Assembly: GCA_016784025.1 (NCBI GenBank)
Contig: JADHVL010000018.1
Span: 1 to 64,000 of the forward strand
Direction: 5' to 3'
DNA: 64,000 nt
Origin: Fidelibacterota bacterium
Lineage (GTDB): Bacteria > Fidelibacterota > UBA8477 > JABMPR01
Part shown: in pieces, positions 36,512-46,167 of the stretch
Layout of the letters: every line of letters begins with the position of its first letter
How positions within the stretch are numbered: the first letter of the stretch is position 1
Translations under genes and position numbers: made by a program
Notes under the pieces: model-generated
Database searches by the model: none
Told to the model about the DNA's origin: nothing
What the model saw: the letters and a program-made list of their open reading frames with translations, nothing else

Positions 36512-36545
36512 TATATTACATACCGACCAGTCGGTATGTAATATA
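36512..36545. promoter_or_regulatory. TetR-family operator: perfect 34-base palindrome
   Basis: The 16-base arm TATATTACATACCGAC (36512-36527) and its exact reverse complement GTCGGTATGTAATATA (36530-36545) flank a CA centre. The core ACCGACCAGTCGGT is a typical TetR-type operator shape. A perfect TATAAT (36542-36547) overlaps its right end, so bound protein would block the promoter of the tetR gene, which starts at 36569. Autoregulation is strongly suggested; the operator may also govern the fad operon read through from tetR. Confidence 0.88.
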
Positions 36546-36568
36546 ATGACATAATATTAAGGCCAGAT

Positions 36569-37168
36569 ATGACAGAGAGAAGACCCAGCTCAGAACGCCG
36601 AATAGAAATATTAGAAGCAGCCCTTACCATTTTTGTTAAGAAGGGTTATTCCGAGGCGAGAATGGACGATATTGTTCAAGAGATCGGCTTGAGCAAAGGC
36701 GCATTATATCATCATTTTCAAAGCAAGCGGGACCTATTTATTGCCCTGATCGAACACTGGATGGATCAATTCTCTCCCATTGAACGTGGTGGACTGATGC
36801 GTGCAAAACCCTCCAGGGAGATCATCATGCATATCGCAAAATTCACGGCAAAGTTATTTAAAAGGAATCCTAACTGGTTTTTAGTTGAGCCTGAAATATG
36901 GGCATTTGCAAACCGCGATAAAGAAATCAAGGAATTGGCGAGCCACCTATACGCCAACGTGTTAAGCGAATTTGAAGCACTTATCAAACGCGGGATAGAG
37001 TATGGGGAATTCAGGGATGTAAATGCAGGCATGATTGCCATGTCAATCATGACCTCTCTGCATGGAATGATTTGGTTTGCACTGTTTAAACCAAATGACT
37101 TTTCGCTGGAAGAATATGTAGACTTGAATATGGAACTCATTCTGGATGGTATTGCTGTCCAGGATTGA
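36569..37168 (+). CDS. TetR-family regulator of the fad operon
   Basis: A 199-residue repressor: N-terminal HTH domain (about 10-58) with MDDIVQEIGLSKGALYHHFQ (20 residues) and a C-terminal ligand domain. Relatives in front of beta-oxidation genes (FadR/YsiA of Bacillus) bind long-chain acyl-CoA and then release DNA. Here the gene stands upstream of acyl-CoA dehydrogenase, thiolase and hydroxyacyl-CoA dehydrogenase genes on the same strand, with a perfect palindrome over its own promoter. An AAGG site precedes the ATG. Ligand identity is inferred from context only. Confidence 0.93.
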   Translation: MTERRPSSERRIEILEAALTIFVKKGYSEARMDDIVQEIGLSKGALYHHFQSKRDLFIALIEHWMDQFSPIERGGLMRAKPSREIIMHIAKFTAKLFKRNPNWFLVEPEIWAFANRDKEIKELASHLYANVLSEFEALIKRGIEYGEFRDVNAGMIAMSIMTSLHGMIWFALFKPNDFSLEEYVDLNMELILDGIAVQD

Positions 37169-37203
37169 GACAATAGAATTGTATCCAAAATAAGGAGAAT
37201 GAG

Positions 37204-38976
37204 ATGAATAAGGGTGGCGCATTTTTAACCACACCCTTTGGCGTTGATGAAATCTTCACCAGAGAAAAATGGAGTGATGACCAAAAGGAGTTTTTTGATG
37301 CGATACAATCTTTCGCTAAAGAAGCTGTTGCTCCTCGAGCCGATGATATTGAAAAACTTGATGAGGCTTTGAGTCGAGATTTTATGACGCAGATGGGGGA
37401 AATGGGGATGATGGGACTGGACGTCCCAGAGCAGTATGGGGGTATGGGGCTTGATAAAACTGCTGCTGCCCTGGCCTTAGAAGCTATGGGAGTAGGAGAA
37501 AGTTCCTCCTTAATGGTGACAGTTACGGATCATACTGGTATCGGCTTGCTGCCAATTCTGTGGTATGGAACTGACGAGCAACGAGAAAAATATATTCCTA
37601 AAATGATGAGTGGGGAATGGATGAGCTCATATGCTCTGACAGAACCCGGTGCAGGATCCGATGCCCTCAATGGAACCGCCTCAGCCAGGCTCAATGAGGA
37701 AGGTACACACTACATCCTTAACGGAGTGAAGCAATTCATCACCAACGGAGGCTGGGCAGATATCGGTGTTGTTTTTGCCAAGGTCGATGGAGATAAGCTG
37801 ACCGCCTTTATTCTGGATAAGGAAACCACTGGTTGGGAACGTGGACCAGAAGAACACAAGTTGGGTATTAAAGGATCTTCAACCACCACCTTTGTTCTGA
37901 ATGATTGTAAGGTAGCAGTTGAAAATGTACTGGGTGGAGTAGGTAAGGGCGCTGCTGTTGCTTTCAATGTGCTCTATATCGGTCGCCTAAAACTGGGCGC
38001 AGTAACCATGGGTGGAGCCAAACATGTCATCAAAACCGCCCTGGATTATGCCACGGAGCGCAAGCAATTTGCCCAGCCCTTGACTGCGTTTGGCATGATG
38101 CAGCGCAAGTTCGCTGATATGGTGATTCGTTGCTATGAATCTGATACCATTACTTATCAGTCTACAGGATCCATTGATGACGCCGTTGAGCGCTACGAAG
38201 AGGATGATCCAGAATACTACAATCATCTCTACTCTGTGATTGAAGACCATGCTATCGAGAATAGCGTCAATAAGATTTTCTCCTCTGAAGCCATGTGGAT
38301 AAATGCTGATGATGGTGTGCAGATCTTTGGTGGCTATGGTTTTTCTGAGGAATACCCACTGGCTCGGCTCCTCCGCGATGAACGTGTCAATCGCATTTTC
38401 GAGGGAACCAATGAGATCAACAAGCTGATTATCTCCGGCATCACGATGAAAAAAGCCATCCTGGAAGAGCTGCCTATTCGAGAACAGATTCTTGGGATGG
38501 GAGAAGGTTGGATGCCAGTAGCTGATATTCCTTCAGATCATCCTATGGTACAAGAGATTAAAGCAGTTGAATTGGGTCGGGGTATAGTTCTTAAAACCCT
38601 TCATGAGCTCATCTTGAAACATGGTCAGGATTTTAAGAACACACAATTTGAAATTGAGGCCTTCGCCAATATGGTGATTGCCCAGCAGATCATTTTCAGT
38701 GTTCTGAGAAGATATTTACAACTGGATGAAGCTTACCCAAGAAGGGATGAAGTCGCTTCAGTATTGAAAGTATCTGTTCTCAGAAATCTAGAGGTTATCG
38801 TTTCCAATACAAAAAAAATATTGAGACATATCCTGCCTGAGGAAGATCGCAGGGCAAAGTTAGGCAAGTTGAATGAAGCATTAACCGAATTGGACTATCA
38901 TGCTGATGTTATTGAAGAACAAAAGGTGATTTTCCAGCTTCTACTCAAACGCGGTACCTATCCGCTGAATGATTAA
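37204..38976 (+). CDS. Long-form acyl-CoA dehydrogenase
   Basis: A 590-residue flavoenzyme that introduces the alpha-beta double bond in fatty acyl-CoA. Family motifs: YALTEPGAGSDA (FAD/substrate), GVKQFITNGG, ERKQFAQPLTAFGMMQ and the catalytic Glu in RIFEGTNEINK (about 400). A C-terminal extension of about 170 residues, as in VLCAD/ACAD9-like enzymes, suggests long-chain preference. It follows tetR by 35 bases with an AAGGAG site and precedes thiolase by 19 bases. Electrons must go to an electron-transfer flavoprotein encoded outside the window. Confidence 0.95.
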   Translation: MNKGGAFLTTPFGVDEIFTREKWSDDQKEFFDAIQSFAKEAVAPRADDIEKLDEALSRDFMTQMGEMGMMGLDVPEQYGGMGLDKTAAALALEAMGVGESSSLMVTVTDHTGIGLLPILWYGTDEQREKYIPKMMSGEWMSSYALTEPGAGSDALNGTASARLNEEGTHYILNGVKQFITNGGWADIGVVFAKVDGDKLTAFILDKETTGWERGPEEHKLGIKGSSTTTFVLNDCKVAVENVLGGVGKGAAVAFNVLYIGRLKLGAVTMGGAKHVIKTALDYATERKQFAQPLTAFGMMQRKFADMVIRCYESDTITYQSTGSIDDAVERYEEDDPEYYNHLYSVIEDHAIENSVNKIFSSEAMWINADDGVQIFGGYGFSEEYPLARLLRDERVNRIFEGTNEINKLIISGITMKKAILEELPIREQILGMGEGWMPVADIPSDHPMVQEIKAVELGRGIVLKTLHELILKHGQDFKNTQFEIEAFANMVIAQQIIFSVLRRYLQLDEAYPRRDEVASVLKVSVLRNLEVIVSNTKKILRHILPEEDRRAKLGKLNEALTELDYHADVIEEQKVIFQLLLKRGTYPLND

Positions 38977-38995
38977 GGAATGAGGAGTTAATTAA

Positions 38996-40129
38996 ATGAG
39001 TGAAAGATATAGTGTAATCGTTGATGCAGTGCGTAGTCCAATCGGTCTCAAAAATGGTGAAATGATTGGCATGCGACCTGATGATATTACCGCTCAGGTC
39101 GTCAAAGCACTAATGGCAAGAAATCCTGCTGTTAAAGCTGATGAGGTAGAAGATCTCGTCCTGGGTTGTGCCTTCCCTGAGGGAATTCAAGGAATGCTCA
39201 TGGGCCGCGGAGTTGCCCTTTTAGCGGGTTTGCCAAATACCACAACTGGCAGTACGGTGAATCGTTTTTGTGGTTCTTCCATGGATGCGCTTCATCAATT
39301 GAGCACCTCCATCATGGCAGGTGACAAGGAGATCGGTATAGCGGCTGGGGTTGAAGACATGTTTGGTGTCCCCATGGGTGGCTATAATCCTGATTTTAAT
39401 CCAGAGTTGTACGAGATTGACTATTATATGGGTATGGGTGAGACGGCTGAAAATCTAGCTCAAGAGTTGGAGATAGGTCGTGATGACCAGGAAGCCTTCG
39501 CTATCGCATCTCATCAAAAGGCCCTGGCTGCCCAAGCCGCAGGTAGATTCGACAACGAAATTGTTCCTATTGAAATTGAGGGTATCCGCGTCTCCAAGGA
39601 TGAGGGTCCCAGAGAACCAGATGTAGCCAAGATCAAATCGCTATCTCCTGCTTTTTTAGAGGAAGGTACTATTACAGCAGCAACATCCAGCCCCATCAGT
39701 GTTGGCGCTGCTGCTGTGTTGGTCATGAGCAATACCAAAGCTGAAGAATTGGGTCTCAAAGTCAGAGCCAAAATCATTTCTCGTGCTGTCGCCGGTGTAG
39801 ATCCAACCCATATGGGGTCTGGACCACTCCCTGCAACTGAAAAAGCTCTGAAAAATGTGGGTATGACACTGGATCAGATGGATACCATAGAGTTGAACGA
39901 GGCTTTTGGAGCTCAATCACTCTATGTCATTCGCAAGGGCAATTGGCCATCGGAGAAGATCAATCTGAATGGAGGAGCCATTGCACTTGGACATCCCCTG
40001 GGTTGCTCAGGAGCCAGAATTGTAACCACATTGCTCAATGTGATGGAACAGAACGATACAAAATTTGGTCTAGCAACCATGTGTATCGGGACTGGGCAGG
40101 GTATCGCAACAATTATCGAGAGGAATTAA
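38996..40129 (+). CDS. Acetyl-CoA C-acyltransferase (thiolase, FadA type)
   Basis: A 377-residue thiolase that cleaves 3-ketoacyl-CoA in the last step of beta-oxidation. The acyl-accepting Cys is in [11 protein letters not shown] (about 92), the His in [16 protein letters not shown], and the second Cys in TMCIGTGQG near the C-terminus. The region between, [11 protein letters not shown], is also typical. It ends two bases before the next ATG. Together with the dehydrogenase and FadN-type genes it makes a full cycle except for ligase and electron-transfer flavoprotein. Confidence 0.96.
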   Translation: MSERYSVIVDAVRSPIGLKNGEMIGMRPDDITAQVVKALMARNPAVKADEVEDLVLGCAFPEGIQGMLMGRGVALLAGLPNTTTGSTVNRFCGSSMDALHQLSTSIMAGDKEIGIAAGVEDMFGVPMGGYNPDFNPELYEIDYYMGMGETAENLAQELEIGRDDQEAFAIASHQKALAAQAAGRFDNEIVPIEIEGIRVSKDEGPREPDVAKIKSLSPAFLEEGTITAATSSPISVGAAAVLVMSNTKAEELGLKVRAKIISRAVAGVDPTHMGSGPLPATEKALKNVGMTLDQMDTIELNEAFGAQSLYVIRKGNWPSEKINLNGGAIALGHPLGCSGARIVTTLLNVMEQNDTKFGLATMCIGTGQGIATIIERN

Positions 40130-40131
40130 TC

Positions 40132-42480
40132 ATGGCATTAAAGGTAGAAAAGGTAGCCGTATTGGGCGCTGGAGTCATGGGCGCGCAGATTGCGACTCAC
40201 CTGTCAAACGCCGGGATTCCCAGCTACCTCTTCGATATGAATCAGGAGCTGGCAGAACAGGGCTTGGAGGGAATGAAAAAGCTAAAACCCAGTCCGGTAT
40301 ACAACCCCAAAACCCTGGAGATGATCACACCCTGTAATTATGATGATCACCTTGACAAGATTGGGGAAGTGGATTGGGTTATTGAAGTCATTGCCGAACG
40401 GCTCGATTGGAAACAGGGACTCTTTGAAAAAATAGTTCCCAAGATGAATGCTACAGCAATTCTCACCAGTAATACTTCTGGTCTTTCTCTCGCTGATATG
40501 GCGGCTTCACTACCTGCTGATATGAAGAAACGTTTCTTCATCACTCATTTTTTCAATCCACCTCGTTATATGAAGTTGGTTGAGTTGGTGGGCGGACCTG
40601 AGACAGACATGGAAGCCATGCAGGACATTGCTACATTTTTGGAAGATGATCTGGGAAAAGGGGTCGTTTGGGCCAAAGATACGGCCAACTTTATCGCCAA
40701 TCGCATTGGGGTTTACGGTATGATGTTGACTTTGAAATTGGCCAGGGAAAAACGTCTGAATGTTCCTGATGTAGATGCATTGACCGGTACTCTGATCGGG
40801 CATATGAAATCGGCTACTTTCAGAACGGCTGATGTTGTTGGCTTAGATACCCTCGTCCATGTGGCGGAAAATGCTTATGACAAGGGTGAGGCTGATGAAG
40901 AGCGCGATATATTCCAGATTCCAACCTATCTGCAATCAATGCTCGATAATGGATGGTTGGGGGCAAAAACCAAAGCAGGTTTTTACAAGAAGGTAGATAA
41001 AAAGACTATCCTTTCTCTGAACCTGGATACTCTGGAATATGAACCTTCCGTAAAGAAGAAATACGATGCGATAAGGGTTTCGAAAAATGAAACCTATCTC
41101 CCAGGGAAATTAAAAAGTCTGGTAAGTATTGACGATGTTGCCGGAAAATTTCTCTGGGAGTTGAATGCTGGGATATTGATTTATTCAGCCAATCGCTTAC
41201 CTGAGATCTCAGATGATATCGTGAATATTGATAATGCCATGAAATGGGGTTTCGGATGGGAATTCGGTCCCTTTGAAGTCTGGGATGCATTTGGACTGGC
41301 TGAGTCAGTGGAACGTATGAAGAGTGATGGACGCAAAATTCCAACCTGGGTTCAGACAATGATCAACAAGGGATTTACATCCTTTTACGGATTCGATGGT
41401 AAGGCTAAAACCTATTACGATCCATCAAGCGAATCCATGCTGCCTGTCCCAACACATCCGCTAGCTGTGGATTTTAATGTCATTAAAAAAACCGGTGGGC
41501 TTATTAAAAAGGATTGGTCAGCTTCCTTGATTGATCTTGGTGATGGGGTTGCCGCCGTAACCATGCACTCGGTACTCCAGCCCACCTTCAATCCAATTGA
41601 TGGCTCCATTATCGGTATGCTCGATCAGGCGATAGATTGGGTAACCGAGAATAAATATAAGGGTTTGGTCATCGCTTCTGAAGCGACCCATTTCTCTGCT
41701 GGAGCAAACCTTGCTTTGATGTTGCGCGCCATTGACGAGAAAGATTGGGATGGTCTGGATGCCATGAGTAAGGCTATGCAGGATACGCTGCAAAAGGTTC
41801 GATTCGCTCCCTTTCCTGTGGTGGCAGCACCACACTGGATGGCCTTGGGTGGTGGATATGAAACTATTGGTGCCTGTGATCGCATTGTCGCAGCAGCCGA
41901 ATTGTATACGGGTCTCGTAGAAGTCGGTGTAGGACTGATTCCTGGAGCAGGTGGTAACCTTAGAATGATCATGAAATCACAGGATCGTCTCTCCAAGGGT
42001 CGCGCTGGTGCCTTCCAAGTTGCTCAGAAGGCTTTCGAAGCCATTGGTTTTGCTAAGGTTTCTATGTCAGCTAAACATGCTGTCTCAATTGGATATCTCA
42101 CGAAGGACGATATCATTGTAGTCAATCAAGATCATCGTGTATCAAGAGCCAAGGCAGAAGTCCTGTCCATGAGTGATGATTATCAGGCACCTGAATTACG
42201 GACAGATCTCTTTCTGCCAGGCAAGGGTGGGAGATTGGCTGTCAAGAGTAGTGTGAAGGGCTTTCTGAAATCTGGGAAAATCTCCGAACATGATGCGCTC
42301 ATTGCTGAGAAACTGGCCTTTGTGCTCACTGGGGGTGATAAGGGTGGAATCATGAGACCCCTGGACGAACAGTATCTCCTCGATTTGGAGCGGGAGGCTT
42401 TTGTCTCACTTGGCGGGGAACCAAAAACCCGTGCACGCATAGAATACATGTTGAAACGAGGGCGACCTCTTAGAAACTAA
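40132..42480 (+). CDS. 3-hydroxyacyl-CoA dehydrogenase / enoyl-CoA hydratase fusion (FadN type)
   Basis: A 782-residue bifunctional enzyme. The N-terminal NAD-binding domain starts VAVLGAGVMGAQIATHLSNA (20 residues, about 8-27), followed by the HAD C-terminal domain with ITHFFNPPRYMKLVELV and FIANRIGVYG. The enoyl-CoA hydratase/crotonase part lies at about 480-690 with FSAGANLALML and the oxyanion loop ALGGGYETIGACD. This order (dehydrogenase first) is that of FadN rather than E. coli FadB. The true ATG at 40132 has a GAGAGGAA site; the frame upstream overlaps thiolase. It ends the operon before two stem-loops. Confidence 0.94.
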   Translation: MALKVEKVAVLGAGVMGAQIATHLSNAGIPSYLFDMNQELAEQGLEGMKKLKPSPVYNPKTLEMITPCNYDDHLDKIGEVDWVIEVIAERLDWKQGLFEKIVPKMNATAILTSNTSGLSLADMAASLPADMKKRFFITHFFNPPRYMKLVELVGGPETDMEAMQDIATFLEDDLGKGVVWAKDTANFIANRIGVYGMMLTLKLAREKRLNVPDVDALTGTLIGHMKSATFRTADVVGLDTLVHVAENAYDKGEADEERDIFQIPTYLQSMLDNGWLGAKTKAGFYKKVDKKTILSLNLDTLEYEPSVKKKYDAIRVSKNETYLPGKLKSLVSIDDVAGKFLWELNAGILIYSANRLPEISDDIVNIDNAMKWGFGWEFGPFEVWDAFGLAESVERMKSDGRKIPTWVQTMINKGFTSFYGFDGKAKTYYDPSSESMLPVPTHPLAVDFNVIKKTGGLIKKDWSASLIDLGDGVAAVTMHSVLQPTFNPIDGSIIGMLDQAIDWVTENKYKGLVIASEATHFSAGANLALMLRAIDEKDWDGLDAMSKAMQDTLQKVRFAPFPVVAAPHWMALGGGYETIGACDRIVAAAELYTGLVEVGVGLIPGAGGNLRMIMKSQDRLSKGRAGAFQVAQKAFEAIGFAKVSMSAKHAVSIGYLTKDDIIVVNQDHRVSRAKAEVLSMSDDYQAPELRTDLFLPGKGGRLAVKSSVKGFLKSGKISEHDALIAEKLAFVLTGGDKGGIMRPLDEQYLLDLEREAFVSLGGEPKTRARIEYMLKRGRPLRN

Positions 42481-42481
42481 C

Positions 42482-42565
42482 TGCATCCCAGGTTTTCCGT
42501 TTTCCTCTTGGGGATGCATTCATCAGAAAAGGCGGCGATTTTATCGTCGCCTTTTCTATTTATAA
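42482..42565 (+). terminator. Tandem stem-loops ending the fad operon
   Basis: First structure: TGCATCCC (42482-42489) pairs with GGGATGCA (42511-42518). Second: GAAAAGGCGGCGAT (42526-42539) pairs with ATCGTCGCCTTTTC (42543-42556), a 14-pair stem with one wobble and a three-base loop, with a T-rich but interrupted tail. The second is a strong terminator candidate; because it is so symmetric it could also act on the minus strand. Confidence 0.85.
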
Positions 42566-42647
42566 AATCGCTTTAATAATTAACTTACTCCACAATCACT
42601 TATAACGCAGTACCATAAACTTGGAATATTTCCATTTGGGTTAATAC

Positions 42648-42977
42648 ATGAATATCGAAGAAAAACAACAAATCCTGGAACGCATCAATTCAGAAATTGT
42701 AAGCGCCACTGAACAGGTCATCGAGCTTAAAGAGATGACACAGCCAATCGCCCCTGACGCTGCTATTGGACGAATATCCCGTATGGATGCCATCAACAAT
42801 AAAAGTGTCAATGAGCTTCTATTATCAAAAACAGAAGTCAAACTCCAAAAACTCGAAGCCTCTCTGGCTTTTATTGATAAGGATGACTACGGTCTTTGTC
42901 GAGTCTGCAAACAACCCATCCCGCTGGGTCGTCTGATGATGTTGCCTGAATCAGATAAATGTGTGGACTGCGCCTAA
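42648..42977 (+). CDS. TraR/DksA-type zinc finger protein
   Basis: A 109-residue protein: an N-terminal helical hairpin (about 1-75) and a C4 zinc finger with C-x2-C (84, 87; CRVC) and C-x2-C (105, 108; CVDC). DksA-like proteins enter the RNA polymerase secondary channel and work with ppGpp. It is shorter than DksA (about 150) and closer to YocK/short TraR-C4 members. The hairpin tip seems to contain DAAIGRISRMDA rather than the DxxDxA of DksA, so activity on polymerase is unsure. Followed by a prolyl oligopeptidase gene after 15 bases. Confidence 0.9.
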   Translation: MNIEEKQQILERINSEIVSATEQVIELKEMTQPIAPDAAIGRISRMDAINNKSVNELLLSKTEVKLQKLEASLAFIDKDDYGLCRVCKQPIPLGRLMMLPESDKCVDCA

Positions 42978-42992
42978 TAAGGAGAAATTATT

Positions 42993-45071
42993 GTGAACAA
43001 GAATAAATTAGTTATCGGGCTTTTTGCCCTGGTAATAGTTACCTGCATTCCCAAATCAGAAAGTGTCCCAGACATGAATGACACAGATCCCTATATCTGG
43101 CTGGAAGAAGTAGAGGGTGAAAACGCACTAAACTGGGTGAGGGAGCAGAATACTGTGACTCTGAACGAGCTGCAGGCTGATCCCCGTTTTCAACAATTTG
43201 AAAGTGAAGCCCTGGCTATATATGAGGCGAAAGACAGAACGGTTTATGGCAAAATCAGGGCCGACTATATTTATAACTTCTGGAGAGACGATGTACATAT
43301 CAGAGGTATCTGGCGTCGATCGCCCCTGGATGCATATCTTGAAAATAAACCAGAATGGGATGTATTACTTGATATAGATGCTTTAGCTGAGGCAGAGGAA
43401 GAAAACTGGGTTTACAAAAGTGTAAATGGTTTACCCCCAAACTACAATCGTTTCCTGATTGAGCTTTCTCGGGGGGGCAAAGATGCTGTGGTTGTCCGCG
43501 AATTTGATGTTTCTACAAGATCATTTCTTGATGACGGTTTTTTTGTTTCCGAAGAAAAATCAGCTATATCCTGGATAAATGAGAACCAGGTTTTCGTGGC
43601 TACAAATTTTGGCATGGGAAGTATGACATCAAGTGGGTACCCCGCCAGCGTTAGAGTATGGACGCGAGGTGAGGATTTAGCAACCAGTCCTGAAATCACC
43701 AGGGTGGCTACTGATAATGTTGGACTCTGGGGTTGGACTATTTTCACCACAGACAATAATTACTCTCTGATAAGCAAATCAAAAGATTTTTGGACCCATG
43801 AGATTCTACTACTTGATGAAGTTATGGGGACAAAAAAAATAGAGCTACCCGTTGATGCTGATTTAAAGGGTCTCTGGAAGGAACAGGCTTTTGCTATCTT
43901 GAGATCAGATTGGCTGGGGAGTTCGAAGGGCTCTCTCATCGCACTAGATTTGACCAGCAATACGAAAATGGATGTATTTATCCCCAACGCCAAAAGTTCA
44001 ATCATGGATGTAAATTTTTCTTCCACCCACCTTCTGTTAACTATTCAAGAAGACGTGGTGGATAAGGTGTTGCGTGGAGTGCGTCATGAAAATTCCTGGG
44101 TGCTGGAAGATCTTGGTCTCCCTCAGGGAGGAACCATTTCTATAAAGGGAACAGATCCGCTAAACGCCAATTTCTTCTATACTTACAATGATTTGATAAC
44201 ACCTTCGACGCTGGGATACTTTGAGGATGCAATGGCAGATCCAAAAGTGATCCGTCAGTCACCTGCACGCTATGACAGCGATAATCTCGAGGTGAATCAA
44301 AAATTTGCCACCAGCAAAGACGGTACAAAAATTCCTTACTTTCTCGTAAGTAGGAAGGATATGCCATTTGACGGAAGCAATCCGACTCTTCTTTATGGAT
44401 ATGGAGGATTTGAAGTATCCGAAAAATCGCAATATTGGTCGAAAACCGGGAAACTTTGGATGGAAAAAGGTGGCGTCCTTGCCCTGGCAAATATTCGAGG
44501 CGGGGGTGAATACGGTCCAGCATGGCATCAAGCTGCCTTGAAGACCAATCGACATAAATCCTATGAAGACTTTATTGCCATCGCTGAACAATTAATCAGC
44601 ACTAAAATCACCAGTCCGGAAAAGTTGGGGATCATGGGTGGCAGTGGTGGAGGACTCCTGGTTGGAGTTGTATTCACCATGCGGCCTGATTTATTTAATG
44701 CAGTGGTCTCACAGGTTCCCCTCCTGGATATGCTGCGATATCATAAACTCTTGGCTGGTGCAAGCTGGATGGGTGAATATGGAGACCCAGATGATCCAGT
44801 TGAAGGGGCATATTTGAAAGAATATTCTCCCTATCACAGTCTCTCTCCAGGCAAGAAGTATCCTAAGCCCATGTTTACTACATCCACCAAGGATGATCGT
44901 GTCCATCCCGGTCACGCTCGCAAAATGGTAGCTCGTATGAAGGAGCAGGGACATCCCGTGATGTATTATGAGAATATTGAAGGTGGCCACGCTGCCGGAG
45001 CAAATCTTAAGCAATACGCTACCAGGGCGGCAATAGAATTCACCTATTTACATCGGATGTTGATGGATTAA
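42993..45071 (+). CDS. Prolyl oligopeptidase (S9A family) lipoprotein
   Basis: A 692-residue serine peptidase with a lipoprotein-like signal (VIVTC, Cys about 18). An N-terminal seven-blade beta-propeller (about 70-420) is followed by an alpha/beta hydrolase domain. The latter has the nucleophile Ser in GGSGGGLLVG (about 551), the Asp in TKDDRVHPGH (about 633) and the His in EGGHAAGA (about 666). It cuts short proline-containing peptides, here likely at the cell envelope. The GTG start has a good AAGGAG site. Length is normal. Confidence 0.95.
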   Translation: MNKNKLVIGLFALVIVTCIPKSESVPDMNDTDPYIWLEEVEGENALNWVREQNTVTLNELQADPRFQQFESEALAIYEAKDRTVYGKIRADYIYNFWRDDVHIRGIWRRSPLDAYLENKPEWDVLLDIDALAEAEEENWVYKSVNGLPPNYNRFLIELSRGGKDAVVVREFDVSTRSFLDDGFFVSEEKSAISWINENQVFVATNFGMGSMTSSGYPASVRVWTRGEDLATSPEITRVATDNVGLWGWTIFTTDNNYSLISKSKDFWTHEILLLDEVMGTKKIELPVDADLKGLWKEQAFAILRSDWLGSSKGSLIALDLTSNTKMDVFIPNAKSSIMDVNFSSTHLLLTIQEDVVDKVLRGVRHENSWVLEDLGLPQGGTISIKGTDPLNANFFYTYNDLITPSTLGYFEDAMADPKVIRQSPARYDSDNLEVNQKFATSKDGTKIPYFLVSRKDMPFDGSNPTLLYGYGGFEVSEKSQYWSKTGKLWMEKGGVLALANIRGGGEYGPAWHQAALKTNRHKSYEDFIAIAEQLISTKITSPEKLGIMGGSGGGLLVGVVFTMRPDLFNAVVSQVPLLDMLRYHKLLAGASWMGEYGDPDDPVEGAYLKEYSPYHSLSPGKKYPKPMFTTSTKDDRVHPGHARKMVARMKEQGHPVMYYENIEGGHAAGANLKQYATRAAIEFTYLHRMLMD

Positions 45072-45090
45072 CGCTTGAACTAGATCAGGA

Positions 45091-46152
45091 CTAGCAAATT
45101 CGGGGGAGCTGTTCACCTACTGGCATATCGACAATTCGATTGGCTCCCAGACCTGTCTGCATAGCCACGATTCCAGGATGCCTGTCAGTAACTTCACCAA
45201 TAATAGTTGCCGATTTTCCATGTTCATTGTCTTGCATGACCTCTAGCATTTCATCTGCGACATCTGATGGTACAATTGCGACCAGCTTACCTTCATTGGC
45301 TACATAGAGTGGATCAATTCCCAAAATCTCACAGGCACCACGAACATTCTCCTTCACAGGAATGGTATCCCCATAAAGTTGAATACCTACTGCTGACGAT
45401 GAGGCGAATTCATTAAGCGTTGTGGCCAGGCCACCGCGCGTTGGATCCCTCAAAGCATGAATATCGGTGCTTACTCCAAGCATATCCTGGACAAGATGAT
45501 TTAACCCAGCTGTATCACTTTCCACTGTGGACTGAAAGGATAAGCCCTCGCGTGTGGTCATGACGGCCATTCCATGATCTGCAAGCGTCCCTGATAAGAG
45601 TATTTTATCCCCAACTTCAAGATTTGAGGCTGAAATGTTGACGCCATTAGGTACAAAACCAAAACCGCTGGTATTGATAAAAAGTTTATCGCAACTACCG
45701 CGATTAACAACTTTGGTATCTCCAGTCACGATCTGAACCCCAGCAAGTTTAGCCGCTTTTTCCATGGAGAGGACAATCCGGTGCAGTGTTTCGAAGGGAA
45801 GACCCTCTTCCAGAATAAATCCAACACTCAGATATTTAGGCATGGCACCGCTCATCGCTATATCATTCACTGTGCCGTTAATAGCGAGGTCACCAATATC
45901 TCCTCCAGGAAAAAAGATGGGATCTACCACAAAGGTATCCGTGCTAAATGCAATCCGTCCACCAGGATTTTCAAGGACAGCCTGATCTTCCATTTTCTCT
46001 AAAGTGCTGTTCATGAAGCGGGGTAGGAAGATTTTGTCAATCATCTCATTGGAGAGTTTCCCACCAGCACCGTGAGCTAGTTGAACTGTGTCATGACTAA
46101 GGATGGGAACGGGGCAGGATAGGGCTTCAGGAAAATCCATTGATTGACTCAC
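45091..46152 (-). CDS. hypE: Hydrogenase maturation protein HypE
   Basis: A 353-residue enzyme that accepts the carbamoyl group from HypF on its C-terminal Cys and dehydrates it to cyanide for the NiFe active site. The conserved end PRIC is present (LPRIC). AIR-synthase-like motifs are GAGGKLSNEMI, FSTDTFVVDPIFFPGGDIG and DPTRGGLATTLNEFA. It is the last gene of the hypABFCDE operon on the minus strand, 15 bases after hypD. Confidence 0.98.
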   Translation of the reverse strand: MSQSMDFPEALSCPVPILSHDTVQLAHGAGGKLSNEMIDKIFLPRFMNSTLEKMEDQAVLENPGGRIAFSTDTFVVDPIFFPGGDIGDLAINGTVNDIAMSGAMPKYLSVGFILEEGLPFETLHRIVLSMEKAAKLAGVQIVTGDTKVVNRGSCDKLFINTSGFGFVPNGVNISASNLEVGDKILLSGTLADHGMAVMTTREGLSFQSTVESDTAGLNHLVQDMLGVSTDIHALRDPTRGGLATTLNEFASSSAVGIQLYGDTIPVKENVRGACEILGIDPLYVANEGKLVAIVPSDVADEMLEVMQDNEHGKSATIIGEVTDRHPGIVAMQTGLGANRIVDMPVGEQLPRIC

Positions 46153-46167
46153 TTCTTTCGGAATTTA

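Noticed and set aside
39943..40131. N-terminal extension of the FadN-type protein
   Set aside because: It lies inside the thiolase gene in another frame, and the NAD-binding motif begins just after the ATG at 40132 with its own ribosome-binding site.
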